From contig JADPYG010000004.1 of NCBI GenBank assembly GCA_017654735.1, positions 186,001-250,000 of the forward strand: a stretch of 64,000 bases of DNA. The letters are read 5' to 3'. The DNA comes from Vishniacozyma victoriae (lineage: Eukaryota > Basidiomycota > Tremellomycetes > Tremellales > Bulleribasidiaceae). The position numbers were made by a program, and so were the translations under genes. The notes under the pieces were generated by a model. It had not been told where the DNA came from, made no database searches, and saw only the letters and a list, made by a program, of their open reading frames with translations. This document shows positions 22,011-34,193 of this stretch, one piece after another. Position 1 is the first letter of the stretch. Each line of letters starts with the position of its first letter.

Positions 22011-25000
22011 TTAGGCATACTGCTGAGCAACATCCCTAGCTACATTCAACAATATCCCAACATATCCATCTTCCTGAACAGACGCAATAGTCTCCTCAGC
22101 TGCCATCTTTAATAATGATAGATCGATCCTGGATTATTAGTATAATTCTGTCTTTCGATTCCCATATACTCCGTTACCGATTCTCAATCGGACCCGAGGT
22201 TGAGAGCATGAGAGGAAGAGGAAGAGGAAGAGGAAGAGGAAGAGGAAGAGGAAGAGGAAGAGGAAGAGGAAGAGGAAGAGGAAGAGGAAGAGGAAGAGGA
22301 AGAGGAAGAGGAAGAGGGAGAATACTCACTCATCACCATAAACAACCCCAACATCAGTCCCAACACCCGCCAACCCCGCTGGCCAATTCCCAATAACATC
22401 CGCGCCAATACTGTACCGTAAAACAATCTTGGCTTTCTTCAGTGGTAACATGATTGTAGTTGAACAATTTGATGTTGTCACCTTGGAGTTGGAGATGGAA
22501 TAGGTGGTTGGGTATTGTTGGTTTAATAGGACTAGTTCGGATCGGAGACGTTGTGCTGAATTCCAGAGTGATCCAATACGCTGGACCAACTGTATATTAG
22601 CTCTTGCGTCTGCTTACTTCACGAGTGTATGCGAGTTCGTATGAAAGCAGGATAGACAGGGGAAAGGGAGAAGAAGAAGAGGGGAATGAGAAGAGGGAGG
22701 AGAGGGGACATACAGTAGCAAGCGAAACCTTTTTCCCCTTAAGTATCAACCCAAGATTAGATTGAACCAAATCAAACAACCCCCCTGTCGACCCATTTCC
22801 TTTTCCAGTGGAAAGTAAAGAGATCGAAGCAGATCCTAAATCAGGAACAAAAGCCTGACAGCTGAATTTCAATTCCAATTCTGACGAGTATGTTAATTGG
22901 AGTTGATCCGCCCTTAGGTGGTTGATTTTCCATTGATGTAGATCTTGTAAGGTTTCATATTCGCCTATTTGTCAGCCTCCATCTTCTCTCCCTTTGCCGT
23001 CTCGAACGGTTTATCTTCAATCCCTCATCCAGGTCCATCTCTTCTCATCCCATGTGAAAGACAGATGACCATGTGGAAAGCAGGCCAGGAAGACGAGGAT
23101 GAGGGAAAGAAGAAAAGAAGGAAGAAAGGGGACATACGTTGTAATCGCCCAACATCCCCCCTTGTAAACTCATCACATCTCCCCTTGGCACTAGCGATAG
23201 CAGTAGTATGTTCCAAACACTGCGATTCATATTCCGCAAGTTTCGATTTCAAGTCGTTTAATTTAGAGATTGATTCGGCCGTTTCGGCATTTTGGTCGTC
23301 TAGTGCTTTTCTACTCGTTAGATTTCTTTCTTTCACTCTCTCTTCTCGTCGCTTTGACTCGCTTGAGTCTTCGCTTCACTTCCACTCGAGTGACATAACC
23401 CGGACGGCCTAAGTGGAATCTCGTCACATCCCCTCTGGTCGATTCGCCCGACGGCGATAACTTACTTGGTATCAAGCGCAGTAGCTCTCCAATCACAAAG
23501 TTCCCCTTGATCACAAGCTTCAATCTCACCAACTACCTCCCTTTCTTTCGCAAGCTCCAATTGTAAAGCCGCAGCCCGTTCACGGAGTATAGGCAGGTAT
23601 TCATCAAGTTCCGTAGTCATTTCATCCAATTTGACTTGATCCTAATCGTCAGCGTATATCCCCATTCCCAGGTTCCCAGAACGGATCCCTCTATCGAGAG
23701 ATGACTTACATCCACAACCTCATCCAAAATCCCCTCGACATCAGGTCCCAATCTCTCAATCAAACCCCTTTTCCAACTATACCACCTCCCTTTACTTTGT
23801 AATTGCATAAGTAATTTACAAGCTCCAAAAATCTGTTGGAAGGAAGAACGTTCTTCATCCCCTGCTTCTAGGTATTCGGCAATGACACGGGGGTTGTGTG
23901 AATCGTAGGGTTTTGTAGAGAGGGATAATTCGGTTTTACATTCTTCGATTTGGTCGCGGACCTTCTTTGTTGCCTGGGGATCAGTGTCGCTCGGGGCACG
24001 GAGTTGAGAGGTGGAAGGGGGGTAATGGCTGGAAGCTTAGGGTAGGTGGGATGAAGGACTGAAGTACGGCAGTCCGAGTGGGAGAAGGGGGAGTGAAGAT
24101 GAAGAAAGACATACCCAGTTGTACGTATGCAAAAAGATGGACTCAATCTTGGCCTCGGTATAGTCACAAGGTAAAAATACGCGGTCTGATATCAGCTCTA
24201 GTCCCTCTCTGAGTCTTGCTTTGTGCCCTGCGACTTTTCCCCCCTGTTCCTCAATCTTTCACAGAGTACACGAGGGGATTTGCCAAGAGCAAAAGGGAAA
24301 GAAAACAGACTGAGACTCACCCCTTGAACCCTCACCCAATCCCCTGCCCGATTTCCTCCTCGACAAAATAGGTAACTCATCCACAAACTCAACCCCAGCC
24401 ATCTCAAGGAACCTAGTAAGGCCAATCGGGGGTGCTTCCCAATCTTCCCCTCGAACTTCTTCTTCTTCCATCTCCATGCTCATCTCCTCCTCTTCTGCCT
24501 CGGCCTCGATGTTTGGAGTCGGGAAGATCGATTTCCGAGGTGATTTCGCTGGTGTACTCTTCATGGGAGTAGGTCGTGCGGGAGTTGTTTGTGGAGGAGC
24601 CATACTCTTCCTTGGTGTTCCCCTATTTGGCTCCGGAGCAAGACTCTTCCTAGGTGTCCCATGAGCTGGGCCAAGACTCTTCCTAGGTGTCCCATGAGAT
24701 GGAGCAAGGCTTTTCCTAGGTGTACCGCGAACTTCCTCAGGGAGAGGAGCAGATAACCTAGGTCGACCAAATATCGAATCTCCAAGTCCATGTTCAGGTC
24801 CGACCTTCTGTCTCTTAACCATCTCCTCTTTCTCCTCCTCATCTTCTGGTCGAGTTCGCTTGGCGGATCCATGTACACTCCCTGAAGCCGATCCGAAACT
24901 TAATCGTTTTGCAACTTCCCCAGCTATTCCCATACCGCTCTTCCTTGGAGTCATTGATTTGGCGGGAGAGGGGGATGGACCGAATATATTTCGTTTGGCT

Positions 25001-26452
25001 TTTTCGGGCGATTTTGCTTTTTGGGCGGATGAAGTGGTTGGTCGTGCGAATGAAGGTGTGGAGGAAGAAGGTTTGGTGAGGGTTCGATGGGGTGATTTCG
25101 GTGTTGTTGATGTTGACTGAGCGAAGATGTTGATAGGTTGCTGAATATGGGCATGGGTGTGGGTGTGGATATGGGTATGTTGTTGAGAATGTATTCCACC
25201 TCCGACAGTGGTCATATCCATTGACATATCCATATCGACCACCAAATCCATCGTAGCTTGTTCCTCTGCTGCTGCAGTCCTTATATCTCCAAAATTGAAA
25301 GTCATTGTCCTCTCCCTCGGCTGTCCATTGATTGTATCATCACTCCCGTTGGTGGAAATAGTATCATCCCCAACATTATCATTGATGATACCCCCAAAAG
25401 CGACGGTTTCATCCATCTCCATATCTTCCTCTTCTCCCGGTACTAGGTTTTGATGTCCAGTAGGGTCGAGATGGGTATATCCGAGTGATGCTCTTCCTTT
25501 CTTGGCCCCAGTGGGCGGTTGAGGCGGCAAGAACCCTCCAATAGCGACCGTGAAATCCATAGTCTTTTCCTCGTCGGATCGAGTGGAAGTTTCAGTCATG
25601 AACGATTCATCCCCTTCTTCCAGTACTTGTTGTTGATGAATGATCCCACCTCCATAACTCTGAGTCATCTCCATTGACATATCTTCCTCGTCTTCCTCAC
25701 TCTCGGCGTCCTGGTAGGGAGGGATTGCGTTGTCTGACTCTTCGATCGACATGTCTACTGATCCCTCTCCTATATCGGATACGGCGGCGATATTTTGGAT
25801 ACTTGATCGTCTGCCGTGTCCGGTCGATTGTCGTGATGGACCGGATTGATTGGGAGGGGGGAGGGCGAAAGTATTGGGCTGACCTGGGATTGATGGGGCA
25901 GGAGGGGGAGGGGCGATGGATGATCGTCTTCGAGAAGGCACCGGCTTTTCAAACATCCTACTCATCAATACAACGCGGTTGGAAAGTGTCAAGAAGACAC
26001 ACCTAACATGCGCGCTAGGTGCAAAAGCGACTCGTCTCCCCATACTAGGTTTCCCCCCACCAAAATTGATTGTATGAACCTCAAGTTCTCGAGTCGAGTG
26101 TATCGTCGGGTCAATTGTCGTGTCATCTTCTACATTCTCATTGTTACCCCCGAAACTTGGGATTGGGAATGCTTTCAATATCGATTTACGTGGTTTCTAT
26201 CATCAGCCCTACATTTGATGGATAGCGACAGTTCAAGACCAAAGAAGAATAAGAGTGAGAGAAGAAAGGACATACAGCTGTACGCCTAGCTAAACTCTTT
26301 GGACTCAGAGTATCATCAACAGGTTTCCCACCCATACTCATAACAGCCCTTTTCTTGCCTTTCGACTTATTCTCAGCATTCATATCCCTCTCTACCAATC
26401 CAACAGTAGGGTTCATTGATTGTCTCGATTTCGGTCTAGCAGGGGATGTCAT
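22011..26452 (-). CDS. SPC7: kinetochore scaffold Spc7/KNL1
   Basis: The outer-kinetochore KMN-network scaffold that links to microtubules and recruits the spindle checkpoint kinase partners. The ATG at 26452 (MTSPARPKSRQSMNPTVGLV) opens a basic N-terminus. A large exon near 24300-25960 encodes the disordered array: repeats around MDFTVAIGG, MEMDETVAFGG, MDMTTVGGG and MEMTQSYGGG, which resemble MELT phospho-docking motifs, then a series of GTPRKS(L/M)(A/G)P repeats. The Spc7 signature follows (PPIGLTRFLEMAGVEFVDEL). Downstream exons form coiled coils (TTELDEYLPILRERAAALQL, ISKLNDLKSKLAEYESQCLE) and the C-terminal RWD-like part, ending in VGILLNVARDVAQQYA at 22011. A hexanucleotide repeat sits in the last intron. 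Confidence 0.92.
22212..22317 (+). repeat. hexanucleotide microsatellite (GAGGAA)n, about 17 units
   Basis: A nearly perfect GAGGAA array directly downstream of the donor of the last SPC7 intron (donor at about 22331, acceptor near 22127; joined codons read YGDEIDLSLLKMAAEE). On the transcribed strand it is an uninterrupted pyrimidine tract (TTCCTC)n. Both strands are open in some frames only because of the repeat, so the ORFs there are spurious. Confidence 0.9.
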
Positions 26453-26690
26453 TGTATTGTATGATGAGTCAGTAATAGATAAGATGAGGGAGCAAGGAAG
26501 GTACAGGTACGGTTGTTTACTACACATTCATTCAACGCGGAAGTATTTTATGAAATCAGTCGCGGGGGTGTAACACGTGGTTTTGCCCTGAAACATCAAC
26601 TTGCATGAGCCGGGTAGTGTCCTGGCCTATATTACAAGGGACGATACCGATAATAAGACTTCGAAGATACACAGAGAGTACCAGGAGGAT

Positions 26691-28767
26691 ATGCCGCCGC
26701 TGAGTGGATCGAGCGGGTACGATCCCATGGTCTTGTACCGCGCCAAGCGGGATCGAGAGCGGAGGGGGTGAGTCTTGTCTGCTTGATATATCCAAGTAGC
26801 GGCTGATAGCAGGGTACTAAAGACCTACAAGATCCTAGGATTCATCTCATCAGGTTAGTCCTCATCTATCTCCACCATTGGAAGTAGGAAGCTAATGCTT
26901 AGGGACATATGGAAGAGTATACAAAGCAATACTACTCCCCTCTTCCAGCTCAACATTACCCCCCTCAACGCTCAAAGCACTTTCAATACCACTACATTCA
27001 CCTTCCGATAGATTGGCCAATCCGGAATTATGTATGCGACCTGGGGACTTACCTGCGAAGGAAGGGGAGGTGTTTGCTATTAAGAAATTTAAACCGGATA
27101 AGGAAGGAGATGTACAGACTTATGCGGGGGTTAGTCAGAGTGGGGCTAGGGAGATTATGGTGAGTCAGCGAGAGACCGGAGGTCTCTAGCGGCGTCCGAA
27201 GGTTGCCGTGAGGCATCAAACGGGAGTCCCATGTGGTTGGGGAGCTGATTTGTAGCTGAATCGGGAACTACATCATCGCAATTTAGTTGCGCTGAGGGAG
27301 GTCATACTGGAAGATAAATCAATCTACATGGTATTCGAATACGCCGAACATGATTTCCTCGTAAGTCCATACCAACCTAAACACTTCCAAATGGATCACA
27401 GCACCCACGTACTGTATCATGACCTAGACACCCACTCACATACATCCCCAGTCCCCCCGCATCTACGCCGCGCCTTCGGCACGCTGACATCCAGCAAATA
27501 ATCCACCACCACTCCCAAACCGTCCGAACACCCATTCCAACACCTACATTAAGGCGCCTCCTGCACCAACTCCTCTGTGGAGTCCACTACCTCCACTCAA
27601 ATTTCTGTCTTCATCGAGATCTTAAACCGGCGAATATCCTCGTCAATAGTAAAGGAGTAGTGAAAATTGGTGATCTTGGCTTGGCTAGATTATGGCACAG
27701 ACCACTCGCTGTCGGTGGTCTGTTTGGAGGTGATAAAGTTGTGGTTACCATTTGGTATCGTGCTCCGGAATTGATATTGGGTGCTAAGCATTATACTGCT
27801 GCTGTTGGTATGTTCCTCCATCTCTTCATCATTATCAGATCTATCTCGATGTGCCATCGAATACCACTCCGTGATGGCCGATAGCTAATGATAGATCTCT
27901 GGGCCGTAGGATGCATCTACGCTGAAATGCTCTCCCTTCGACCTATATTCAAAGCGGAAGAAGCAAAGATCGATACCAAGAAACAACTCCCTTTCCAACG
28001 TGATCAGATGGGCAAGATCTGTGAGATTTTGGGTCCTGTCAAGCGTGAGTTTCCTTCGGCCCTCTTCCCTGTTCATCCCGTCCTCCATTGTCCATCCCTC
28101 TCTCTCGAATTTCTCGTCGAATTGCCAATGCCTGGAAGCCGTCCACTTCCTCTACCCACGCAATTACTGACTTATTTTCACGCCGATTTTCCTCTTTGTA
28201 CGTAGAGCAATAGCTGACAGACAGCGGACCAATGGCCCGGAATAGTCCATATGCCAGAATACAAAACATACCTCCAAACCGGTCCATACCCAACCACAAA
28301 CCCATTACCAACATGGTATTCTACCCGATCAAATTCCGCTCTAGGATACGATTTATTATGTCGATTATTCGATTGGGATCCCGCAAAGCGAATTACGGCG
28401 AGAGAGACATTACAACATGCTTGGTTTCAGGAGGAAGGGGGTGTTGATGCTGAGTAAGTCCTTCCCTCGCTTCACATTCTTTTCTCTTCGCTACTTCGGC
28501 GACCTGAGAGTACAAGAGGACAGAGCTGATGGGTAGGAGCGTGTTTGAAGGAAGTTCAATCACATATCCATCAAGGAGGGTCACTCATGAAGATAATGGT
28601 GATGCTAAAATGGGATCGTACGTAGTATCCTCATTCATCATGATGTATATATGCTGACGCAGTATAGATTACCACCATCCCTAGCCGCGCCCCGTTTACC
28701 ATCAAGTAGTAATTTCCGTCCTCCATCCGCTATCAACGCACCTGTAAAACGTACCAAGCTTCGTTAA
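26691..28767 (+). CDS. SSN3: Mediator-associated cyclin-dependent kinase CDK8 (Ssn3/Srb10)
   Basis: The kinase of the Mediator CDK8 module, partner of cyclin C, acting on RNA polymerase II transcription in the nucleus. The ATG at 26691 ([20 protein letters not shown]) leads to the glycine loop ([16 protein letters not shown]). A CDK8-type insert follows before [16 protein letters not shown]. Other signatures are GVSQSGARE (the PSTAIRE position in CDK8), [23 protein letters not shown] and [19 protein letters not shown], then [22 protein letters not shown] replaces DFG, as is usual in this family. The C-terminus ([20 protein letters not shown]) is short. About eight introns are present. The start is only 238 bp from that of SPC7, so the two share a divergent promoter. 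Confidence 0.94.
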
Positions 28768-29041
28768 TAGTCTGTACATAACCGTTGTATGATCTCTACG
28801 CATGAATACTTAATCTGTACTTCGATCACGTTGTACCCTGATTCCATACTCTTCCCCGATGTACGATGCTTATAACCTAATGAGTCTACGGGTTGCAGAG
28901 CAATACGATATTCTACCCCCGAGTATCGATTCCTCGACAGCCAAAGCCATAAATGCTACCGACCCCTAACTTACTCAGTGAGTTCCAACAACAATTATCC
29001 GTGTTTACCGGAATCAGGCACTGAGAATACTTTAGTAAGCG

Positions 29042-29049
29042 TGACGTCA
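29042..29049. promoter_or_regulatory. CRE/ATF palindrome TGACGTCA
   Basis: A perfect 8-bp bZIP site 162-169 bp upstream of the dehydrogenase ATG, with a related TCGTCA nearby at 29054. ATF/CREB-type bZIP factors bind this site in fungi, often in stress responses. Its role here is inferred. Confidence 0.5.
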
Positions 29050-29151
29050 GTATCGTCACGATGACATAACATTATCGTTCATAATACCTCCACTCTTGCT
29101 ATAGCTGGAATCGACAATATGTGACCGAGTATTCTTCTCTTCCTTATAAGC

Positions 29152-29170
29152 TATATATATATATATATAC
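29152..29170 (+). promoter_or_regulatory. TA-repeat / TATA-like region
   Basis: An alternating TATATA run about 40-60 bp upstream of the ATG at 29211, at a position compatible with a TATA box and a very short 5' leader. Confidence 0.5.
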
Positions 29171-29210
29171 CTGACTTACTCTTCCTTCTACTACTACTAC
29201 ACCAACAAAC

Positions 29211-31121
29211 ATGCAGACTATCTCAAACGCAGTACAAGATTACATGGGGCCAGCCCCAGGTTAGCTCTTCTCTATACATCTCTCGTCTACCCCACGACCC
29301 GACCCCCGGCAGCCGCTAATAATCAGTGGCTACTCAGCCCACATACAAGTCCCGACCAGGTGGAGAGACTATGCGAGCACTAGCTTGGTTCGGTAATAAA
29401 GATATGAGGATGGTTGATGCTCCTATCCCGGACGTTTCTGAGCCAAAGGATGTGATTATCAAGGTTTCTGGTACTACCATCTGTGGATCGGATTTACATC
29501 TCTACCACTCGGAGATGCTTGCTATGAAGAAGGGTGATATTCTAGGCCACGAGTTTATGTAAGTATTCCCTCTTCTGATCCATGCCGAGGAACGAAAGAA
29601 AGGACATATACTGATAATTAGGGGTATCGTCGACCGAGTAGGAGATGAAGTTACTACCCTCGCTCCAGGGGATAAAGTTGTTGTATCCTTCCAAACCGCT
29701 TGTGGAACATGTCGATACTGCCAGAAGAAGTTATCATCATTCTGCGAGAGGACCAACAACTCTTCATTGATGGCTAGCATGTACGGTCAGAGGGATGCTG
29801 GTGAGTCTCTTTTCTGTTTTTCCTCTTCTACTTCCTCCCATGAAAGATTGGAGGCTGATTCTAGGTTTCTTCGGTTATGGTCACATGTACGCTTGTTGGG
29901 GAAAGAGCTGGGATGAGCTAATATCAGGACTGGAGGTTTACCAGGTGGTCAATCGGAATATGTCCGAGTTCCATTCGGAGAAGTCAACTGTTTGAAGGTA
30001 CCCAAGGGTGTTGCCGGTATGTCGCTTCACTTTCCACGCGAATGTGCTGATGAATCTAGATGAGCAAGCTTTGTGTCAGTCAGCTTAGATGATCTTGGAT
30101 TGATAGCTGATATTAGACCTCTCTGATATCCTACCTACTTCGTACCACGCGGTGGTCGACACTGGTGTCGAGAAGGGTGATGTAGTCGGTATCTGGGGGT
30201 AAGTTGATCTCTTTTCGGGATGAGGCTGAACTAATAATACAGTCTAGGTCCTATCGGAGTAAGCTCCATCCTCCCAAACATAACTTGACAAGACCTAATT
30301 TCAGCTCTGCGCCATCAAATGGGCCCTCCTCAAGGGAGCTACCAAGGTATACGCCATCGACACAGTCCCCGCCCGACTCGCAATGGCCAAAGCCATCGGT
30401 CCTCAGGTTATCACCGTAGACTTCAAGTCTCAGGACGTCTGCAAGACTATTCAGGAGGCTGTTCCTGGTGGACTTGACGGTATGTCTTCTCCAACCTCTA
30501 CGTCTGCACAGAGACGCTAATGTGTAGTCTGTATCGACGCTACTACCTTCCACGAACCCAAGACTATCCTTCATAAAGTTGAGAAGGCTTTGATGCTCGA
30601 GACTGATGTCCCCGAGACTCCTAATGAGGTATGTCACTTTTTGCATCACGTCGATTTACGGCTGATAAAAAGATGATCTTCCTCGTCAAGAAGATGGGTC
30701 GAGTTGGACTTATCGGAGTTTACTCTGGGTATGTGAAAGACCTCGGGGACGAGTCATGGAATCTGATAGATAGATACACTAACCACTTCAACATCGGAGC
30801 ATTAATGGAGAAGGGTGTCAGATTCATCGGAAACGGTCAAGCACCAGGTACGTCTCCTCATCTCTGTTTTTCCTTTATATTCCGTCAAGTCAACTGACAT
30901 TTAGTCCATCTCTACTGGGAGGAGATTATGGAGTACTTGAAGGATGGTACATTCGATACCAAGTTCCTAGTCACCCACCGAGTGAAACTTGAAGATTTCC
31001 CAGAATTGTACAATGCTTTCGACAAGCGATTTGCTGGTAAGTCCTCCCTCCTTCTTCATGGATCCCAGCTCAAATTTATAAAGGTGTGAACAAGGTCTTC
31101 GTTGAGACGAGCATAAGGTAA
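29211..31121 (+). CDS. zinc-dependent medium-chain alcohol dehydrogenase
   Basis: A cytosolic NAD(P)-dependent alcohol/aldehyde oxidoreductase of the zinc MDR superfamily. The ATG at 29211 (MQTISNAVQDYMGPAPG) is followed by exons with the catalytic zinc motifs TICGSDLHLYH and GDILGHEF, and the structural zinc lobe CGTCRYCQKKLSSFCERT. The Rossmann fold (VVGIWGLGPIG, split by an intron, then ALLKGATKVYAIDTVPARLA) follows. Further on are QSEYVRVPFGEVNCLKVPKG and LVTHRVKLEDFPELYNAFDK. The reading frame ends at TAA 31119-31121 (KVFVETSIR). It resembles fungal proteins annotated as glutathione-independent formaldehyde dehydrogenase-like, but the substrate cannot be read from the sequence. About nine introns are present. 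Confidence 0.9.
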
Positions 31122-31781
31122 GCACGCTCATTTCGAGTTGGTAGAGCCCAAAATTGACCCCCCAGTGAACCCCCTTCGGCTGGTTACCCCCAATTATCGA
31201 AAGTTTCCGACTGGGCCCAAGTGACCTTGTAATGGAACTATCATCACGCTTACATGTTAGTCAGGAGTATTATGAATAGTTGAGAGTAGTTAGTAAAGTT
31301 AGAAAGTAGCCTTAAAATGAGATATGCAGAAAGTTATGATACGAATTGTTACATTCGAACCATCATATTGCCGGTTTGAGAGTACTTTCCCTGCATACTT
31401 CGGCATGTGTGTATACTCTGAGCTGGCATCAGATGACTAGAAGTTCAATCCTGTCGTCTCGGAGGGTCATGCATAAAACATGACGACTGCGGAGAGTGAT
31501 TTGCGAGACGATGAAAGATGAAAAGGACATGCCACATTCACCAACATTGCTAAGAAAGACTCATCCTCGTCCGAATGCCTAGGCGCAGCTCAGGCGCCAA
31601 CGCAGACTCAAATACGACCCGAGTAGACTAGAGGGATTTGTCATAGGCTCGTAAGTGTATGCATATATCGTCTAGACCCGGCATATTAAAGACACTCATG
31701 TCTCGCATATTACTGCTCTACCCCGTTGGTGAACTCAAAGGTAGCATCTCCATCACCTCCAGTCCTATCCCAAGTGGAACC
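31122..31781. other. convergent intergenic region
   Basis: 660 bp between two stop codons. It includes a C-rich stretch (31158-31195). I see no gene, repeat or motif. Confidence 0.5.
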
Positions 31782-33010
31782 CTACGCGCCCTCCTGCTCC
31801 TTCTCTTTCCCCTTCCCCTCACCCTCACTCCCACTCTCACTCTTAGAAGGACCCATCTGCCAAGCAGGTATACTCCTCCCCTTTCCAAGTAGGGCATTAG
31901 CAGCAGTATTCGTATTTGACTCTCCATTTGCATTGCCAGTAGTTCCGGATGGAGGTGAGGTGGTTGATGAAGATGACGAGGGGATATTTTGACGGGATAG
32001 GAGTAGGGTTTTGAGTGATTTGAGCTCGGATTGGAGGTCTGATAAAGCTGAGGATTGGGTTGCGGAGTGTTTCTCAATCATCTACACGTCAGCCTCTTTT
32101 ACAACATACCTTCCCTTTCCCTCGGAGTGACATCAAGACGATTGCTTATGATTCATTACGAATGTATTGATGAGTGATTACGAAGGGCAAGAGTTTCTGG
32201 TGGATGAGAGTGGAAAGAAGACTCACCCTCGGTACCAACTCCCTAACACTCTCTACCTCACCCCTAATCTCCCTCATTTCACCTCTCCAACTCTCCTCAG
32301 CTTCCCGAACAGAGACAACAGCTTCTTCAACATCATTAACCACTTTATTTACTCGTTCCCTATATATCAGCTTGCTACCCTTTCCAGCCTTTCCTGAGGT
32401 AAATAAGAGGTGACGTACCTATCCCCATCTAATGTCGTTTGTAATTGAGTAGTCTGTTCCTGTAGTTCCTGTAGTAGTTTCGCAGCTTCATCGTATTGTG
32501 ATGTGATCTCTGCTGAAGTCTGTTGGAAAGCGGTAGTGGAAGGTGGTTGGAGGTGAGGGACTAGGTATTTCTGGAAATTAGCTTGATCTCCTTGAGTGAA
32601 GCGAGAATGAGAGAGCTTACGCGTGCAAGGGCTGTTAGACCGTATACTACCCCTCCAGAGACTACTGCCATGATCTAATATCAGCATCTCATACATACAT
32701 GTAAAAGGTTAGACTAGATGGGACATACGAATAAATCCCTCCAATCGCGTTTGGGCGGTACAGGAGCCATCTCATATCTCATCCCATATCCTCCACCCCC
32801 ACTTGATCCTGAACTTATTCCATTATATGAAGTAGAGGCAGGTGATGATGAGGAGGCAGAACGAGATAGCGCATCTTGAATCTCACTCTCGTTTAGGCCT
32901 TTAGCTTGTAAGAATTCGATTTTCGAGGTTAATGGGGAAGACTGGGTTTTGGGGTCTTGGAGGAATAGAATCGCATTTTGGATAAGGTCTTGACGGGGTG
33001 GTTGGGACAT
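31782..33010 (-). CDS. PEX14: peroxin Pex14
   Basis: A peroxisomal membrane docking protein for the Pex5/Pex7 import receptors. The ATG at 33010 (MSQPPRQDLIQNAILFLQDP) starts directly in the conserved Pex14 N-terminal receptor-binding domain, with SPLTSKIEFLQAKGLNESEI. A Gly/Ser linker leads to RDWRDLF and one hydrophobic segment (IMAVVSGGVVYGLTALARKY). Coiled-coil parts follow in separate exons (ITSQYDEAAKLLQELQEQTT, SWRGEMREIRGEVESVRELV, SDLQSELKSLKTLLLSRQNI). The tail is low complexity and ends at 31782 (GKGKEKEQEGA). The order and length fit fungal Pex14. An orphan family B gene lies just 118 bp upstream. Confidence 0.92.
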
Positions 33011-33128
33011 TGTGGATGGTCGGTGAATGGATGGTAGGAAGTGGATGAGTGAGAGGAGGATGAAAGTATGAACAGGGAGAAGGAGGAGTTGACCGGGTGA
33101 TAACCGGTCGACACTTTTGTGGCGGTGG

Positions 33129-34193
33129 CTAACTTGCCGCCGCTGTACTCGAGGTTGCAACTGTACTCGGCGCATCTGGCCCACATAGTACGACATTACC
33201 AAAGATGCACCTTACCTTATCATTGATGTGGCTCTGAGTCTTGATACTCTCTTCGATCGACTTTGTGGATTGTTCCAATCTTTCGGGATCCAATGTTACT
33301 GCGGACTTTTGCCTTTTGGTTAGGGGCTTGAGTGGTATGTCTGGGCTGGAGTAGAATTGGCCGTCTTCCCATACGCTGGAGTACGCGTCTCTGTTCCCCT
33401 CTCGAATGACCAGAGGGAAGGTCTCGCTTCCGACTTTGACAAGTGCACCCTCTGGGGTCAGGCTTTCATAGGTGGACGGCCCGGACGTGGGACATAGCGG
33501 ATCGTCACTAGTTGGCACGCGGGTCTTGCCCCTTAGAAGAGTACCAAGCTCTAACCGGAAACTGTTTCCAGATCCCTCCATCAGGTTGGTCTGTGTCCGA
33601 AAATTCCTTCCCGCCATACAGCCAGACAGGGTTCCCCGTGAGTAGAGTTCGCCGAGGTTGGTGTTGATCCATCTGGCGGCTTGGTCACGTCGATCCTGGT
33701 CCCACCACTCCCATTCAGCTATGTTCCCATCCCGGACGGGAAACATCAATCGGGCGGATATGCAGAGTGTATCAGTTGGCGACTGCTCCGACTTCTTGTC
33801 AGTTCCGGTTGTGGTTGGGTGAGTGTAAGCTGTGCTAGTGTGAAAGGCCAATATCACGTTGTTTGACCTTTGATGCTTGGGCGGAACGTAGAAGGCGTCA
33901 GCCCTGGTGGTAGCCGTGGCATCCTCAGTATTGGCAACAGTGAAGAAATCGAGATGACTGGGTCCTTGTGGTTGCAAGGGCGGGGTGGTGGAATGTGACG
34001 GTTGGGGGGATACGTTGGTCGAGGTTGAGGGGACTGACGGTGGAAGTAATGAGACTATTAGGTGCTCATAGAGACCGGGCTCCTCCCGCCATCGCTGTAG
34101 CTCACCCGTTCCAAAAGGCCGAGGATAATCCCAGCCCTCAGCAGAGCCCTCCTCTTCCCTTCCCTCGTCATCAGGATAAAAATTGTTGGACAT
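33129..34193 (-). CDS. orphan family B protein 1 (unknown function)
   Basis: A 354-residue ORF, apparently intronless, with an ATG at 34193 (MSNNFYPDDEGREEEGSAEG). No known domain is recognised. The N-terminal third is S/T/P-rich. The middle has NVILAFHTSTAYTH followed by TLCISARLMFPVRDGNIAEW and RRDQAARWINTNLGELYSRG, which can be laid beside the core of the gene ending at 38344 (VILTLWADHHQDTGTIGVSI, DEAFKAANRLLGEV). Near the C-terminus it has CIFGNVVLCGPD, matching VFGNVVIYNPKG in that gene. I therefore treat them as diverged paralogues, by eye only. Confidence 0.65.
   Translation of the reverse strand: MSNNFYPDDEGREEEGSAEGWDYPRPFGTGELQRWREEPGLYEHLIVSLLPPSVPSTSTNVSPQPSHSTTPPLQPQGPSHLDFFTVANTEDATATTRADAFYVPPKHQRSNNVILAFHTSTAYTHPTTTGTDKKSEQSPTDTLCISARLMFPVRDGNIAEWEWWDQDRRDQAARWINTNLGELYSRGTLSGCMAGRNFRTQTNLMEGSGNSFRLELGTLLRGKTRVPTSDDPLCPTSGPSTYESLTPEGALVKVGSETFPLVIREGNRDAYSSVWEDGQFYSSPDIPLKPLTKRQKSAVTLDPERLEQSTKSIEESIKTQSHINDKVRCIFGNVVLCGPDAPSTVATSSTAAAS

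Larger units (their letters stand above)
28768..29210. other. intergenic region CDK8 to alcohol dehydrogenase
   Basis: The 3' flank of CDK8, then the dehydrogenase promoter with a perfect CRE palindrome at 29042-29049 and an alternating TA run at 29152-29170. Confidence 0.6.

Noticed and set aside
22115..22426. ORFs reading RGRGRG (plus) or SSSSSS (minus)
   Set aside because: Produced by the GAGGAA microsatellite inside an SPC7 intron.
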